The position numbers and the translations under genes were made by a program. Under the pieces are notes generated by a model. It did not search any database and was not told where the DNA came from. It saw nothing but the letters and a program-made list of their open reading frames with translations. From Rhodococcus sp. WMMA185 (GTDB lineage: Bacteria; Actinomycetota; Actinomycetes; Mycobacteriales; Mycobacteriaceae), in contig NZ_CP017014.1 of NCBI RefSeq assembly GCF_001767395.1, forward strand, positions 1,116,001-1,180,000: a stretch of DNA of 64,000 bases. The letters are read 5' to 3'. How positions within the stretch are numbered: position 1 is the first letter of the stretch; every line of letters starts with the position of its first letter. Below are positions 26,478-35,786 of the stretch, in pieces.

Positions 26478-26981
26478 CTAAGAGTGTAAGAATCGGCGCC
26501 ATCCTTCCGGAGCGCTGGGAATCCGTAGTGGAGGAGGGCCGGGGAGTTGTTCGAACGTCACCTGGGTGCTTCCATAGGCGTGTCCGCGTTCGCCCATGTA
26601 GTAGTAGCCGACTCTGTTGGCGATTTCGTTCATTCGGGCAACGGTGATGGTGTACTTGCGCGGGTCGACGGTGACGACTGGTTTCCCTGCATCGAGCAGT
26701 GACGCGAATCGGGCTTCCTGAACATCCGGATCGGGAGCCCTTGTCTTGCCCCACCAGGCCAGCAAACGATGGTCGAGTCGAAACGAGGATACGAGAAAGT
26801 AACTGATCAACAGAACAATCCCTGCGACCAGTATCGCGACCCCATAGGGATTCGATGTGGTTTCGGCCTGTGCAGCAGAGAGGTGGGTGACCTGGGCATG
26901 GCAACTCGTGCACTCATCAAGGCTTATGCCAACGAAGGTGAGGTCATGGCCATAGAGCGTTCTCGGAATCGGTTGCATCAT
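26478..26981 (-). CDS. Membrane-anchored protein of the WXG operon, unknown function
   Basis: 167 aa. A short N-terminal part contains C-T-S-C-H (24-28), followed by one clear transmembrane segment at about 47-66 (V-A-I-L-V-A-G-I-V-L-L-I-S-Y-F-L). The region after about residue 94 has the pattern L-L-D-A-G-K-P-V-V-T ... M-N-E-I-A-N-R-V-G-Y ... R-G-H-A-Y-G-S, which matches the small protein encoded just upstream. Last gene of the five-gene operon, 15 bases after it. A membrane-anchored version of a soluble partner is one reading; an immunity role is inference only. Confidence 0.6.
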   Translation of the reverse strand: MMQPIPRTLYGHDLTFVGISLDECTSCHAQVTHLSAAQAETTSNPYGVAILVAGIVLLISYFLVSSFRLDHRLLAWWGKTRAPDPDVQEARFASLLDAGKPVVTVDPRKYTITVARMNEIANRVGYYYMGERGHAYGSTQVTFEQLPGPPPLRIPSAPEGWRRFLHS

Positions 26982-26996
26982 GTCAGCCGGACGGTC

Positions 26997-27233
26997 CTAT
27001 GGTGCATGTGTTTCTGTCCTGTCATGTTCTAGCTTGGCTGGAAATAGCCGGCGGAAGTGGTAGTACGTTCGGTCCGAGCTGTGGTGTCTATATCGCTTCC
27101 CCCACGCAAAGACATAGCCCCGCTCGTAGGCGATGGCAGCCAATTGCTGAGGGGAGACATCCATGTCCCCGAACGTGATAACGATCTCTCTGCCGTCGAA
27201 TAGACCAGCGAGCGGGTGATGTTGATTGTTCAT
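26997..27233 (-). CDS. Small soluble protein sharing a domain with its neighbour
   Basis: 78 aa. Pattern L-F-D-G-R-E-I-V-I-T-F ... L-A-A-I-A-Y-E-R-G-Y ... R-Y-R-H-H-S-S ... F-R-R-L resembles the C-terminal half of the 167-aa membrane protein downstream, so both carry one small unknown domain. The start codon overlaps the preceding gene by 4 bases, implying coupled translation. No signal peptide or membrane segment. Confidence 0.6.
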   Translation of the reverse strand: MNNQHHPLAGLFDGREIVITFGDMDVSPQQLAAIAYERGYVFAWGKRYRHHSSDRTYYHFRRLFPAKLEHDRTETHAP

Positions 27234-27883
27234 CGGAGGTCCTCGTTCCGGTGTGGAAGCGGTTCGGCTGGGTTCGGTGAGCCATCCACTCGAATGCCAT
27301 TGACCATGCTCATCGCGACCGGAAGAAAGTGGTGCCAGTGCTCGCGGGCAGATGTACTCATGTCGAAGACGAGGAGACTGTTTCCATCCGGTGTGGGGAG
27401 GATCGCCTGGAAGGTGTCGGTTGGGATCTCGATGGATTCACCGGTGACGGTCACGTCGGAGGGAAGCTGGAAGTGACCGGCTCGGAGAATCAACACCACT
27501 GGGCCACAGCCGAGATCGCGGTACTGGACGGTGGCGTGCGGGTTCTGGTGAGAGAGAACCTTGGCAATCGCACGGGCTGATTCAACCCTCGACTCGAGAT
27601 CGGGAAGTTCGGGGCCTCCGTCTCCGAGTCGTCTTGTGGAAAGGGTGACCATGGCGTGCACGCTCGGGTCAGTCTCGGGGAGGGCGAGTTGGCCTGCGAG
27701 GATCGTGCCATTGCTTCGAAGCATGTCGCCGGTGGCGAGTACCGCCTCGGCGACGGTAGCGGGGTCAGCGGATCCTCGATCGGCAAGCGCGGCGATCGAC
27801 TGCGCGGCTTCTATCCTGGCGTCCAGATCGCCATCAATCGGGATTCGCGCGAACCCAGGCGGCAGGTTGAGCGAAATACTCAC
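27230..27883 (-). CDS. Hypothetical protein of the WXG operon (possible chaperone)
   Basis: 217 aa, soluble, no signal peptide. N-terminal half is helical and Ala-rich (residues about 20-115); the C-terminal half (about 115-210) is beta-rich with V-V-L-I-L-R-A-G-H-F-Q-L-P and P-T-P-D-G-N-S-L-L-V-F-D-M-S-T. I recall similar proteins beside WXG100-type effector genes in rhodococci, but no family name is certain. It overlaps both neighbours by 4 bases. Role as a secretion chaperone is a guess from position. Confidence 0.6.
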   Translation of the reverse strand: MSISLNLPPGFARIPIDGDLDARIEAAQSIAALADRGSADPATVAEAVLATGDMLRSNGTILAGQLALPETDPSVHAMVTLSTRRLGDGGPELPDLESRVESARAIAKVLSHQNPHATVQYRDLGCGPVVLILRAGHFQLPSDVTVTGESIEIPTDTFQAILPTPDGNSLLVFDMSTSAREHWHHFLPVAMSMVNGIRVDGSPNPAEPLPHRNEDLR

Positions 27884-29154
27884 AACTTGTCACCTGCAAC
27901 ATAGATCATCGAATCGATGACCAGTCCCGTCATGGTTTCGACCATCTCGGTGGGAGGGCTATCGGGTATGAGGTACTTGTCGACATCCTCAAAAATGTTT
28001 GTCACACCGTCCTCGATGCCGAACGTCTGCACCACTGTGGAACCGCCCAGAAGAGGAACTTGGCTAGCCCCTGAGAGTTGGACGCTCAACTTATCCAATT
28101 TCGTGGCCTGTGCAGCGAAGGTGGACGCTTCCGCCATGTCCCCTGCGCTCCTGGCAGCCTCAGCCGCGGCTTTCGCGCCTGTGGCTCCAGCGTCGAGGAA
28201 CTTGCCGGCCCCGCCCGTCGCGACGCCGACGACGTCCAGGGCGAGGGTGGTCCACGTCACGTCGGCGCCGGCGGCCTTAGCGAGGGCGTGACCGGCGAGT
28301 GCGGCAGCGCCCAGACCCAAGGAGAGAGTCGCCAGCGGACCGCCTACGAACGGAATCCCTGAGGTGATGAAGGCCGCAGCCCCGAGGACCGTACTAGCGG
28401 TGGATAGGAAGTTCGAGATTTCGTTGATCGCATCGGCGTTGTCTTGGATGTACTTCCAGATGTCGGCCGCGAGGTCTTCGATGCCATCGACGATGGCGTC
28501 GAGGGCTTTGCCGAGACGTTCGAAGAAGCCCTCTTCGGGTGCGTCGCGGCTGGCGTCGTTGAGGGCGCGTGCGGCGAGTTCGACGAGTTCGCGATGGCGC
28601 CGGGCCAGTGCTTCGGCCCGCTCGATGATTGCGTCGAGTTCGCTTTGCGCACGCCGGAGCCGGTCAAGTGCGGCGTCGAGGCGAGACTGTGCCGCCGCGA
28701 GTTGCGCCGAATCGGTATAGGTTCGATTCTCTTCGAGCAAGCCGGGGTCGTTTTGGGCGTTGTCCAGGTTCCGCTTTGCCGCACGGGCGAGGTCTTCGAG
28801 TTCTCGGCCGTTCCTTTGGAACGCGGAAAGGTCGTCGCTCCAATCCCCGAGCACCCGGCTCGCCTTGCGCATTGCCTCACCCGCGGTGTCGAGCTCGGCG
28901 GGTAGCTCGCCGACTTGACTCCGAAATGCTTCGGCAGCCGCGCCTCGCCAGATGCCGTAAGAATGGCCGGTCCCGCGAAGTGCGTCCTTCGCAGCCTCGA
29001 GTTTGGTCGCCACTTCGCCGAGTTCGGATGACAGACGCCCGACCACGACGGGGTTGCCGGGTGCCGGATCGAATCCCAGACATGGGTACGTGGGAGAGGC
29101 GATCGTGCCGTTGCCCCACACAGACAGAGGATTCGACGGCGATGGTTGAGTCAT
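27880..29154 (-). CDS. Large WXG/coiled-coil protein, putative type VII secretion effector
   Basis: 424 aa. Residues 35-110 form a WXG100-like helical hairpin with W-R-G at 69-71 (G-I-W-R-G-A-A-A-E-A-F). A long charged coiled coil runs from about 112 to 200 (many E-L, R-R, A-A heptads). A hydrophobic Gly/Ala-rich stretch at about 250-315 (A-F-I-T-S-G-I-P-F-V-G-G, then L-G-A-A-A-L-A-G) resembles the central part of WXG/LXG polymorphic effectors. The last 100 residues contain no toxin domain I recognise. It follows a small WXG-type gene by 2 bases, as secreted pairs do. Confidence 0.7.
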   Translation of the reverse strand: MTQPSPSNPLSVWGNGTIASPTYPCLGFDPAPGNPVVVGRLSSELGEVATKLEAAKDALRGTGHSYGIWRGAAAEAFRSQVGELPAELDTAGEAMRKASRVLGDWSDDLSAFQRNGRELEDLARAAKRNLDNAQNDPGLLEENRTYTDSAQLAAAQSRLDAALDRLRRAQSELDAIIERAEALARRHRELVELAARALNDASRDAPEEGFFERLGKALDAIVDGIEDLAADIWKYIQDNADAINEISNFLSTASTVLGAAAFITSGIPFVGGPLATLSLGLGAAALAGHALAKAAGADVTWTTLALDVVGVATGGAGKFLDAGATGAKAAAEAARSAGDMAEASTFAAQATKLDKLSVQLSGASQVPLLGGSTVVQTFGIEDGVTNIFEDVDKYLIPDSPPTEMVETMTGLVIDSMIYVAGDKL

Positions 29155-29156
29155 CG

Positions 29157-29579
29157 TCAGAACCCCAGATTCAGGCTCGAGCCCTGTATTGGGTTCGACA
29201 TCGGGGGCGGACCGGAATCTGGGCCGGCGTTCGCATCGGTATTCGTCGATGCAGTCCCGGGGTCGGGAACGCAGTTGTTGACCGTATTAAGCGCTTCCGC
29301 GTTGAGTTGCTCGTGAACCGCGTAGAGGTCGCGCGTGGCCTCTAGACCGGTGACCATCGCCCCAGTCGACTTGGCGATCCGTTCGATTCCGTACTTCCAC
29401 CGGTCACGGAAGTTCGAGGCAGCCCGGTCGAGATCTGAACCGCCCAGATCGCTGCTCTCAGCGTCGGCCAGCCTGTTGTTGGCCGCGGTCATTTCGGTGG
29501 CTGCGGTGTCCAGCGTGCTGATCAGCCCACCGAACGCCTCGACATCCAGATACAGATCCCCCGGCAAGACTTCCCCCAT
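29157..29579 (-). CDS. Small WXG100/ESX-like protein, putative secretion partner
   Basis: 140 aa. Two helices (about 12-40 and 50-95) with a degenerate turn W-K-Y-G at 61-64, followed by Y-A-V-H-E (86-90), which fits the Y-x-x-x-D/E type VII secretion signal at the end of helix 2. The last 45 residues are Pro/Asn/Gly-rich and probably disordered. First gene of the operon, directly before the large WXG protein; the two probably form the secreted heterodimer. Confidence 0.65.
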   Translation of the reverse strand: MGEVLPGDLYLDVEAFGGLISTLDTAATEMTAANNRLADAESSDLGGSDLDRAASNFRDRWKYGIERIAKSTGAMVTGLEATRDLYAVHEQLNAEALNTVNNCVPDPGTASTNTDANAGPDSGPPPMSNPIQGSSLNLGF

Positions 29580-29688
29580 TCGCAGTTGACCAAGGCACGC
29601 TACAACATCGACCAGCCAGTTGAGACAGGCAGGAGACGTCGTGGCTCGCAGCCGCAGGTAGTCGTCCGAGAGCTAGAGCGGAAATGTT

Positions 29689-30747
29689 CTAGCCGACGTA
29701 TGCGTTGAGCGTGTCCCTCAAGTCGGTGAGAACTGCGTGCGCCGCGACGAGTCCGTTGCCGGTCCAGATGGCGTCATCGACGGCGAAGACTCGGCCGTCT
29801 TCGGCTGCCCCGAGGTTTTCCCAGTCCTGTCCGTCCATGACGTCCTCGGCGTGAGCCTTGCTTTGGTCGTCGAGGATGACATAGATGAGATCGCCCTCCG
29901 CCTTGTCGAGGTCGTCGCTGGGAACGGTAGCGGTGGCCGACCCCTCCAGATTTTGGTACGCCGGTCGGCGCACGCCCGCGTCGGCGAGTACTTGACCCGC
30001 GAAGCTCGCAGGGCCCTGGATGTAGAGGTTGTCGGTATCGAATCGCACGACCGACGCTTGCGTCTGGGACGAGTCGATATCGACTCCGAGTTGGGCCGCG
30101 TCCTGCTGATATTGCTCGAGCTGCGCGCTGGCGGCGTCGGCGCGTCCGAGAGCGTTGCCGGCTAGAAGGAACTGTGTCTTCCAGAACACGGGATCCGACC
30201 CGACGTAGACGGTCGGTGCCACTGCGCTGAACTCGGCGTAGGCGTCGTCCCCGGAAGGGCTCGATCCGAGAATCAGATCCGGGGTTGCCTGCGCGACCAG
30301 GTCGACGTTCGGGTTGTCGGCCGGGCCGATGCTCGGAATGTTCGCAATGCCGGTGCCCAGATAGTTGGGTTGCGATGAGTCCCCGTCGCCGACCGCGGCC
30401 CCGACGACACGCTCCCACAGCCCGAGCGAGCACACAGCGTCCAGGGCTGCGGTATCGAGCACCACGATGCGTTGGGGATCGGACGGCACCTCACTCTCAC
30501 CGGCGGTGTGCACTACTTGGTGCGTGCCGCTCGAGTCGAGCGCGGCGTCCACCGGCGTCGGTGTCGCGCAGGCGGCGGTGGTATCCCGATCGATTCCCAC
30601 CACCCCGGCGCCTGCGATGTTCGTGGTCGTCCGGATGATCGTGCTCGCGTCGTCGGACGGCTGGGAACAACCGGCGAGCACGACGGCGGTGACGGCGACG
30701 AGACCGGTGAAGGCGCGTCGAGCCGTCGAAACTGTGGCGAGGGGCAA
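29689..30747 (-). CDS. Iron-siderophore ABC transporter substrate-binding lipoprotein
   Basis: 352 aa. Signal peptide with lipobox V-L-A-G-C (Cys27). The FecB/FhuD-type periplasmic-binding fold starts near 85 with P-Q-R-I-V-V-L-D-T-A-A-L-D, then A-T-P-D-L-I-L-G and an A-P-T-V-Y-V motif. Together with ctaD divergent next door it matches M. tuberculosis fecB (Rv3044). No permease or ATPase gene is adjacent. A possible iron-box half site lies just upstream but is not convincing. Confidence 0.87.
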   Translation of the reverse strand: MPLATVSTARRAFTGLVAVTAVVLAGCSQPSDDASTIIRTTTNIAGAGVVGIDRDTTAACATPTPVDAALDSSGTHQVVHTAGESEVPSDPQRIVVLDTAALDAVCSLGLWERVVGAAVGDGDSSQPNYLGTGIANIPSIGPADNPNVDLVAQATPDLILGSSPSGDDAYAEFSAVAPTVYVGSDPVFWKTQFLLAGNALGRADAASAQLEQYQQDAAQLGVDIDSSQTQASVVRFDTDNLYIQGPASFAGQVLADAGVRRPAYQNLEGSATATVPSDDLDKAEGDLIYVILDDQSKAHAEDVMDGQDWENLGAAEDGRVFAVDDAIWTGNGLVAAHAVLTDLRDTLNAYVG

Positions 30748-31075
30748 TTCAGCAGCTTCCTGTGTGTGCGGGCGCGTTCAGGTTAACTGCTGCGGTTGTC
30801 CGTACCGAAGGCATCCGGCCCGACACTCGGCAGCGGATAACGGGTGGTCTGATTCTCGGTGATCGCGCCCGATGCACCGGACCCCACCGTGCACCGCGTA
30901 CTTTGGGCGGATAACTGCAGGTCATGGACATTCCCGCACGCGTTGAGCCCAGGTAAGTACGACACTGGGTAGGACCGAGTCGGCGTCCTCGCAGCACACG
31001 GTCTACGATTCGATGAGCGCAAGCCAGAGACCGTTCGCCTCGCAGCCGAGGCCGGACGCGCATTCAGGAGGATTA
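30748..31075. other. 328-base divergent promoter region between fecB-like gene and ctaD
   Basis: Mostly non-coding. TACGAT at 31004-31009 is a possible ctaD -10, giving a leader of about 60 bases that ends in AGGAGG (31066-31071). A 79-codon frame on the minus strand (30783-31022) has protein-like composition in its second half but no homologue I recognise, so it is not called as a gene. No convincing operator was found. Confidence 0.45.
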
Positions 31076-32866
31076 GTGACTGCCGTAGCGCCCCAGCCAG
31101 TCCCCGAGATAGCTGCAGCCAGGCCTTACCCGCCGCGGCAGGGACCCAAGGGCTCGTATATCTACAAGATGATTACGACCACCGACCCAAAGGTGCTCGG
31201 AATCATGTACATGGCGACCTCGATCGCCTTCTTCCTCATCGGCGGGGTCATGGCCCTGCTGATGCGCGCCGAGCTCGCTGTGCCAGGCATGCAGTTCTTG
31301 TCGAACGAACAGTACAACCAGCTGTTCACCATGCACGGCACAATCATGCTGCTGATGTACGCGACGCCGATCGTGTTCGGATTCGCCAACTACATCCTGC
31401 CTCTGCAGATCGGTGCCCCCGACGTCGCGTTTCCGCGACTCAACGCGTTCAGCTACTGGTTGTACCTGTTCGGTGCGATCATCGCGACCGCTGGATTCAT
31501 CACCCCAGGTGGCGCGGCCGACTTCGGCTGGACCGCATACACACCCCTGACGAGCGCGCTGCACTCTCCGGGCGTGGGCGCCGACCTGTGGATCCTGGGC
31601 CTCGGCGTCGCCGGCCTCGGCACCATCCTCGGTGGTGTCAACATGATCACCACGGTCATCTGCTTGCGTGCCCCCGGTATGACGATGTTCCGGATGCCGA
31701 TCTTCACGTGGAACATCTTCATCACCAGCATCCTGATTCTGCTGGCGTTCCCGCTGCTGACCGCCGCTTTCTTCGGTCTGTGGGCCGACCGGCATCTCGG
31801 TGCCCACATCTTCGACCCGGCCACTGGCGGCGTGCTGCTGTGGCAGCACCTGTTCTGGTTCTTCGGCCACCCAGAGGTGTACATCATCGCCTTGCCGTTC
31901 TTCGGCATCGTCTCGGAGATCTTCCCGGTCTTCAGCCGTAAGCCCGTGTTCGGATACACCGGCCTGGTCTACGCAACCCTCGCCATTGCGGCGCTGTCGA
32001 TCGCGGTGTGGGCACACCACATGTACGCCACCGGCGCCATCTTGCTGCCGTACTTCTCGTTCATGACGTTCCTGATTGCCGTGCCGACGGGTGTGAAGAT
32101 CTTCAACTGGATCGGCACCATGTGGAAAGGCCAGTTGACGTTCGAATCGCCGATGCTGTTCTCGGTCGGCTTCCTGGTCACCTTCCTCTTCGGTGGTCTG
32201 TCCGGTGTCATCTTGGCGAGCCCGCCGCTCGACTTCCACCTCACCGACACCTACTTCGTTGTCGCTCACTTCCACTACGTGGTCTTCGGCACCGTCGTGT
32301 TCGCTACCTATGCGGGCATCTACTTCTGGTTCCCGAAGATGACTGGCCGCATGATGGACGAGCGTCTGGCCAAGTGGCACTTCTGGACGACCTTCATCGG
32401 TTTCCACGGCACGTTCCTCGTTCAGCACTGGCTGGGCAATGAAGGTATGCCGCGCCGCTACGCCGACTACCTGCCCTCCGACGGCTTCACGTTCCTGAAC
32501 TCGCTCTCGACCGTGTTTGCGTTCGTCCTCGGCGCCTCCACGCTGCCGTTCATCTGGAACGTCTTCAAGAGCTACCGGTACGGCCAGGTGGTGACCGTTG
32601 ACGACCCGTGGGGCTACGGCAATTCCCTCGAGTGGGCCACCAGTTGCCCGCCGCCGCGCCACAACTTCACCGAGCTGCCGCGTATCCGCTCCGAGCGCCC
32701 GGCGTTCGAACTGCACTACCCGCACATGATCGAGCGGATGAAGGCAGAAGCGCACGTCGGCCCGGGTCACGGTGGTAAGCAGGCCAGCACCGTGCTCGAG
32801 AAGGAGCGCACCGAGTCGCTGACTACCGGCGACGAAGAGGGGCGCGGAACCGACTCCGGCCGCTGA
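31076..32866 (+). CDS. ctaD: Cytochrome c oxidase subunit I (aa3-type)
   Basis: 596 aa from the GTG at 31076, with AGGAGG 4-10 bases upstream; a longer start at 31013 has no ribosome-binding site. Twelve transmembrane helices are apparent. Heme and copper ligands are present: H in [17 protein letters not shown] (His-Tyr pair, CuB and D/K channels), A-H-H-M-Y and H-F-H-Y-V. The C-terminal hydrophilic tail (about 545-596) is long and charged, as in actinobacterial CtaD. Terminal oxidase core of the bcc-aa3 supercomplex. Confidence 0.95.
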   Translation: MTAVAPQPVPEIAAARPYPPRQGPKGSYIYKMITTTDPKVLGIMYMATSIAFFLIGGVMALLMRAELAVPGMQFLSNEQYNQLFTMHGTIMLLMYATPIVFGFANYILPLQIGAPDVAFPRLNAFSYWLYLFGAIIATAGFITPGGAADFGWTAYTPLTSALHSPGVGADLWILGLGVAGLGTILGGVNMITTVICLRAPGMTMFRMPIFTWNIFITSILILLAFPLLTAAFFGLWADRHLGAHIFDPATGGVLLWQHLFWFFGHPEVYIIALPFFGIVSEIFPVFSRKPVFGYTGLVYATLAIAALSIAVWAHHMYATGAILLPYFSFMTFLIAVPTGVKIFNWIGTMWKGQLTFESPMLFSVGFLVTFLFGGLSGVILASPPLDFHLTDTYFVVAHFHYVVFGTVVFATYAGIYFWFPKMTGRMMDERLAKWHFWTTFIGFHGTFLVQHWLGNEGMPRRYADYLPSDGFTFLNSLSTVFAFVLGASTLPFIWNVFKSYRYGQVVTVDDPWGYGNSLEWATSCPPPRHNFTELPRIRSERPAFELHYPHMIERMKAEAHVGPGHGGKQASTVLEKERTESLTTGDEEGRGTDSGR

Positions 32867-32880
32867 CCCGAGAACGACCC

Positions 32881-32916
32881 GGAAGGCCCCGCTCCAACAT
32901 TGGGCGGGGCCTTTCC
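32881..32916 (+). terminator. Intrinsic terminator after ctaD
   Basis: GGAAGGCCCCGC pairs with GCGGGGCC(T)TTCC across a 11-base loop, followed by CCTT; the stem is GC-rich and partly T-flanked. It lies 15 bases after the ctaD stop and 30 before serB. Confidence 0.7.
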
Positions 32917-32933
32917 CTTGGCACAATAGGTAG

Positions 32934-34969
<2,036 letters not shown>

Positions 34970-35084
34970 TCTGGGTTCGCGACTGGTCGGCTTGTGGCTG
35001 AGGCAGGCATAGGAGTCCGTCCACAGTCCAGTGCCTGCGTTCTGGCTATGGGCCGCACCGCGCTCGCGCACGACACTGGCGTTC

Positions 35085-35786
35085 ATGCTTGCTCGACGCT
35101 TGATCGCGCTGTTCGGTGGACTGTGGCTGTACGGCTTCTCGATGGCCCTCATGGTCGCGGCGGGGCTGGGCTTGTCCCCCTGGGATGTGTTCCACCAGGG
35201 GGTTGCGGGTCGTACGCCGCTGAGTATCGGAGCGGTCATCGTTCTGGCTGGTGTCGGAGTCCTCCTGCTGTGGATCCCCATCCGCCAGAAGCCGGGGTTC
35301 GGCACGATCGCCAATGTGTTGGTGATCGGCGTCTCGGTGGACGTGTCTCTCGCGTTCCTCGAGCCCCCGGACTCCCTGGTGGTGAGGACCGCCATGATGC
35401 TCGCCGGAGTGGTCCTCAACGCTCTCGCGACAGCGCTCTACATCGGTGCCGGGATGGGGCCCGGGCCGAGAGACGGTCTCATGACCGGACTGGTGGCACG
35501 AACCGGCCTGTCGGTGCGGTCAATTCGCACGTCGATCGAGATCACGGTTCTCGCCGTCGGCTGGCTGCTCGGCGGCACGGTCGGGCTGGGGACACTCGTC
35601 TACGCCTTCGGGATCGGCCCGCTGATCCAGTTGATGATGCGATTCGGCAGTATCTACCCGACGGCGCGGAAGACGAGCAACGTCGGCCCGGACAATGCGA
35701 TCGTCGAGTCCCCCGAAATGGGTCCGCCTGGAGTCGGCGCGCCGTCGGGTGACGTCGAGTCGAACTCGGTGAGCAACAGTCCGTAG
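35085..35786 (+). CDS. YczE/YitT-type integral membrane protein
   Basis: 233 aa from the ATG at 35085 (M-L-A-R-R-L-I-A-L); the longer frame to 35031 is less likely. About five transmembrane helices, with the family motifs G-L-S-P-W-D-V-F-H-Q-G, G-F-G-T-I-A-N-V-L-V-I-G and G-M-G-P-G-P-R-D-G-L-M-T-G. Function unknown; related to B. subtilis YczE. Its last 44 codons run through the 3' end of glgX on the other strand (133-bp antisense overlap), and that tail looks non-conserved. Confidence 0.8.
   Translation: MLARRLIALFGGLWLYGFSMALMVAAGLGLSPWDVFHQGVAGRTPLSIGAVIVLAGVGVLLLWIPIRQKPGFGTIANVLVIGVSVDVSLAFLEPPDSLVVRTAMMLAGVVLNALATALYIGAGMGPGPRDGLMTGLVARTGLSVRSIRTSIEITVLAVGWLLGGTVGLGTLVYAFGIGPLIQLMMRFGSIYPTARKTSNVGPDNAIVESPEMGPPGVGAPSGDVESNSVSNSP

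Noticed and set aside
30776-30794. IdeR/DtxR-like iron box near the fecB-like gene
   Set aside because: Only the AGGTTA half fits; the other half does not match, so it is not called.
30783-31022. 79-codon minus-strand frame between the fecB-like gene and ctaD
   Set aside because: Partly protein-like, but no ribosome-binding site, no recognisable motif, and it covers the probable ctaD promoter.
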